Virus record (IMG/VR): IMGVR_UViG_3300025326_000082
Span: 1-42,910 of that record
Strand: one strand, 5' to 3'
Source of the DNA: a virus
Length of the DNA: 42,910 nt
Both the position numbers and the translations under genes were made by a program. The notes below the pieces were generated by a model. It was not told where the DNA came from. It saw only the letters and a list, made by a program, of their open reading frames with translations, and did no database searches. Positions 40,550 to 42,910 of the stretch are shown in pieces (within the stretch, counting starts at the first letter, position 1; every line of letters begins with the position of its first letter).

Positions 40550-40777
40550 ATGTCGAGAAGACTTCCACAAGGCATGGTCGTCGCTGTTGATGGGCCGTAT
40601 GTCGGCAGAGCCATTCCGCATACCACCTTGAAGTTCAGTGTCGCCCACATACTGGATGAGATTGGCGCAAGCACTGGGATAGTGAATGGAACCTATCGCC
40701 ATTATTGGCGAGGTCGCTACACCAGCGGCATGTGGATTGGCGAGGTTCACGCTGTGACGAAGGTATCTCCTACATGA
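40550..40777 (+). CDS. Hypothetical protein, 75 aa
   Basis: 75 residues from ATG 40550, AAGGAA overlapping the previous stop. Small basic beta protein (GMVVAVDGPYVGRAIPH, TYRHYWRGRYTSGMWIG). No family recognised. Overlaps the next gene as ATGA. Confidence 0.55.
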   Translation: MSRRLPQGMVVAVDGPYVGRAIPHTTLKFSVAHILDEIGASTGIVNGTYRHYWRGRYTSGMWIGEVHAVTKVSPT

Positions 40778-41100
40778 ACATACTTACACATCGTGTGCAG
40801 ATTGGCGACCTTATCCGGGTCATTGTCCGCAACACCACGGAATATGGTGGCGTTAGTCTAACCCACCTCTCAGCGACGCTCGGCGTAGACCCTGCCACCA
40901 CTAAACGGTGGATCGCACGCCTTCGAAGTGAGTACGATGCTCCGATAATTGGAAACCAGAACGGCTATGCTTGGAGGCCATCACCGTTAGCCGAGGATGA
41001 AACTTACGCGTTGGCCTTGAGGTCCGTCTTTTGTCGTCAGAGTGTGAAGAAACTTACACGTTTTGAATGTCCTAAGAAAGAAGATTTTTGGTCAATCTAA
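40774..41100 (+). CDS. Winged-helix DNA-binding protein
   Basis: 108 residues from ATG 40774. Contains GGVSLTHLSATLGVDPATTKRWIARL followed by a wing (APIIGNQNGYAW), a good HTH/winged-helix arrangement. Could be a small transcriptional regulator of the plus operon. Its C-terminus is basic (RQSVKKLTRF). (HTH at about 29-54.). Confidence 0.65.
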   Translation: MNILTHRVQIGDLIRVIVRNTTEYGGVSLTHLSATLGVDPATTKRWIARLRSEYDAPIIGNQNGYAWRPSPLAEDETYALALRSVFCRQSVKKLTRFECPKKEDFWSI

Positions 41101-41116
41101 AAGGAGGAAGGTAATC

Positions 41117-41323
41117 ATGAACAGCAACCATAAACAAGCGCTGCAATATGTTCGCAATACAAACGGTGGTGCTACCCGCCAACATTTTTTTGAGGACCAC
41201 GACCCGATTGGCGAATTGCTGTGGAACGAGATTTACAGCCTCGACTACGTCATCGCAGACGCTGCCGGCCGCATCCGTCTGACCGATACCGGTGTGCAGG
41301 CGCTTGACGAGGTGCAATCATGA
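41117..41323 (+). CDS. Small winged-helix-like protein, 68 aa
   Basis: 68 residues from ATG 41117 with AGGAGG upstream. Helical start (KQALQYVRNTNGGATRQHFF) and a wing-like end (DYVIADAAGRIRLTDTG), as in the winged helix of small phage regulators. Follows the HTH protein; overlaps the next start as ATGA. Confidence 0.55.
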   Translation: MNSNHKQALQYVRNTNGGATRQHFFEDHDPIGELLWNEIYSLDYVIADAAGRIRLTDTGVQALDEVQS

Positions 41324-42087
41324 CAATCATTCGAGATGATTGGAAGCCAACGGAGGGAAACATCAACCTGCTGCCAGACCCGTTGCGGCGCTATATCCAT
41401 GACTTGGAGACAAATGCGGATCCTGCGTTGACGATTCGAGAGAACATCCGGGTCAAAGAGGAAAACGATTGCCTACAACGCGCCGTTGCTGATCTGAACG
41501 TACGTCTTCAGAGCAATGAAGTACATAATGTTGTGCCATTCCCCGAGCCCGAAGATGAGGTCGAAGACGAGACCATAGATGAAATCGCCGCTGCACGATT
41601 AGCAACGGCTGATCCCTCAACGTTTATCAGTCTCGAAGATATGGAACTGGCATTTGCTGAACCACCACCTGAGCCGCCTTCTTCAGGAGCCACGGTGAAA
41701 ATAAATTACGGCGTAAATGCCACAGCTTCGGACGTGGGTGAGCAAATACTTAACATTTTAAAGGAAAAAGCCCGAGTTGATACGATTCTCATCCCGTCGC
41801 ACTCAAAACAGGCGGAAATGCTGAAACCCGCACCTCGCATCTACAACCATTATTTCAAAGATGTCCGCGCCTTTACCCATATTGACGTGTACCGCGTGCT
41901 ACAGCTCTTTGCGGTTACTGACCCATGCCTGCAGCACGCAATCAAGAAGCTGCTTGTGGCAGGTGGCCGCGGCGCGAAAGACATTCGAAAGGATGTTGAA
42001 GAAGCAGTTGTGTCCTGCAATCGGTTTTTGGAAATGCGTGAAGAAGATCTTACCGCGGCAATGGGCCTAAAGGTGTCACAGCCATGA
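41320..42087 (+). CDS. Hypothetical protein, 255 aa
   Basis: 255 residues. Coiled coil 35-65, acidic Pro/Glu-rich linker 70-125 (PFPEPEDEVEDETIDE), then a folded helical half (VGEQILNILKEKARVD, DVYRVLQLFAVTDPCLQHAIKKLL) ending in another acidic helix. No recognised motif. The half with an all-helical core recalls DNA replication accessory proteins but this is not a firm link. Confidence 0.6.
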   Translation: MTIIRDDWKPTEGNINLLPDPLRRYIHDLETNADPALTIRENIRVKEENDCLQRAVADLNVRLQSNEVHNVVPFPEPEDEVEDETIDEIAAARLATADPSTFISLEDMELAFAEPPPEPPSSGATVKINYGVNATASDVGEQILNILKEKARVDTILIPSHSKQAEMLKPAPRIYNHYFKDVRAFTHIDVYRVLQLFAVTDPCLQHAIKKLLVAGGRGAKDIRKDVEEAVVSCNRFLEMREEDLTAAMGLKVSQP

Positions 42088-42269
42088 GAGTCTTTCTCTG
42101 GACCATGTTTGCCTTGTTTCTTCTCACGGTGTTGTGCCGAGCGCTTTTACTCATGTTTGTTGAATATCCAAGAAATCAAACTTTTGACCGGCCTACGGAG
42201 GTGGTGAGGTTGTTATTTGAGATTGCGTTTCTGATGTGGGTTTCTCATCTTTTATTTTATGGAGAATGA
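42084..42269 (+). CDS. Small two-helix membrane protein
   Basis: 61 residues: helix VFLWTMFALFLLTVLCRALLL, polar turn with RNQTFDRP, second helix LLFEIAFLMWVSHLLFY. Overlaps the upstream gene as ATGA. Adjacent to a gene with a signal peptide, so an envelope function is possible; unknown. Confidence 0.55.
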   Translation: MRVFLWTMFALFLLTVLCRALLLMFVEYPRNQTFDRPTEVVRLLFEIAFLMWVSHLLFYGE

Positions 42270-42270
42270 C

Positions 42271-42910
42271 ATGAAAATCTATGCCCGAGCGTTGTGTTTG
42301 CTGGCCATGCTGTTGAGCCTCCCGCTCCACGCCGCAACGCACAAATACCAGTACGAGCAGGACCAGCTGTTTCAATCAATTCCGACAGATTTCACGCCCT
42401 CGCGGCTACAAGGCGGCGCCCCGTATGACTGGCGGGGTATAGGTGCCACCGCGACCCATGTTGACAAAAGCACCGGTTGGGCGTGGAAAAACATCGGTGG
42501 AGATTGGATTGACCGCGATGGGGTTCCGCAGGGCTCAGCACATTGGATCACATTTGGCGCAAACGCAGTTAGCGGAGCGACGGCAAGCAGCCGATACTCA
42601 GTTGACGTGACCTCACTATTGCGGCAAGTCCGTAGCACGGGAACTTGGAACGCATTTATTCTCAAACCGGGCGCCGTCGGTCGCACTATTGCCGGAGCCA
42701 AGCATATTGCCGCCCCGGTGATTAGCGTTGTCTACACCGACGGTACGGCGGAAGCTTTGAGCTGCTTGTATTCTACGCGTCTGACTACCAGCACGGTGTT
42801 TGTCAGCTCCAACAGCCCGACCCACGCACTACCCGCTGTGTTGGAATTCGAGAAGCCGAAGAAAGCCGTTTCAAGCGCGGTGTTGCTCCTTACCGTTACG
42901 TCGCACCCGT
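42271..42910 (+). CDS. Secreted protein, 3' end beyond the window
   Basis: Open from ATG 42271 to the edge, 213 codons. Signal peptide MKIYARALCLLAMLLSLPLHAA, cleavage near residue 22. The mature part is beta-rich with WAWKNIGGDWIDRDG, DVTSLLRQVRSTGTWNAFIL (the DVT-L...GF-L strand pattern of carbohydrate-associated beta domains) and later TSTVFVSSNSP. GGAG precedes the ATG. Secreted phage proteins are rare outside morons. Could be a virion-associated or periplasmic enzyme; the catalytic part, if any, is outside the window. Confidence 0.7.
   Translation, partial: MKIYARALCLLAMLLSLPLHAATHKYQYEQDQLFQSIPTDFTPSRLQGGAPYDWRGIGATATHVDKSTGWAWKNIGGDWIDRDGVPQGSAHWITFGANAVSGATASSRYSVDVTSLLRQVRSTGTWNAFILKPGAVGRTIAGAKHIAAPVISVVYTDGTAEALSCLYSTRLTTSTVFVSSNSPTHALPAVLEFEKPKKAVSSAVLLLTVTSHP

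Noticed and set aside
1-42910. Integrase, CRISPR array, insertion sequence or tRNA
   Set aside because: No recombinase catalytic pattern, no regularly spaced repeat-spacer array, no transposase and no tRNA arms were found in either strand; absence holds only for this window.

Overview
This window is a large part of the genome of a tailed double-stranded DNA phage with siphovirus-type morphology (long non-contractile tail: tape-measure protein, tail tube protein, frameshifted tail assembly chaperones, very large tail-tip/J-like protein). The host is Gram-negative: there is an embedded Rz/Rz1 spanin pair with a lipobox, an M15 endolysin, and a signal-peptide protein that looks like a small outer-membrane beta-barrel. 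No integrase, repressor or tRNA was recognised, and both ends of the window cut through genes, so lifestyle and genome ends cannot be judged.

Layout. (1) 3-8895, plus strand: early/middle operon with a Cas4/RecB-like nuclease, N6-adenine methyltransferase, VRR-NUC nuclease, SNF2 helicase, small unknown proteins, a promoter-equipped outer-membrane protein, a SAM methyltransferase, and a nucleotide-metabolism block (MazG-like pyrophosphohydrolase, dNMP kinase fused to a UDG-like domain, thymidylate-synthase-family enzyme with a dCMP-hydroxymethylase signature, dCMP deaminase). (2) 8896-10119: hairpin-rich leader and a lone glycine-rich coiled-coil protein, ending in a perfect bidirectional terminator. 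(3) 10153-37134, minus strand: the late operon, transcribed from high to low coordinates: TerS, M14 zinc carboxypeptidase with a split MAM-like domain and repeat region, four small proteins, TerL, portal, MuF, scaffold, major capsid protein, connectors, tail genes, tail tip, fibre, membrane proteins, endolysin, holin, Rz/Rz1, and a small HTH protein. (4) 37135-37601: AT-rich divergent control region with direct repeats and palindromes. (5) 37602-42910, plus strand: possible DNA-binding regulator, a 300-nt non-coding stretch dense in interlocking complementarity, a GC-richer primase-helicase, small wHTH-like proteins, a membrane protein and a secreted protein running off the end.

How it fits together. 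The plus-strand blocks replicate and probably modify DNA and control expression. The minus-strand block builds, packages and releases virions. The points most worth following are the M14 carboxypeptidase between TerS and TerL, whose C-terminal domain is split between two frames; the structured element at 38147-38380; the pyrimidine-modification candidate block at 5193-8895; and the outer-membrane gene with its own strong sigma70 promoter at 3249-3747.
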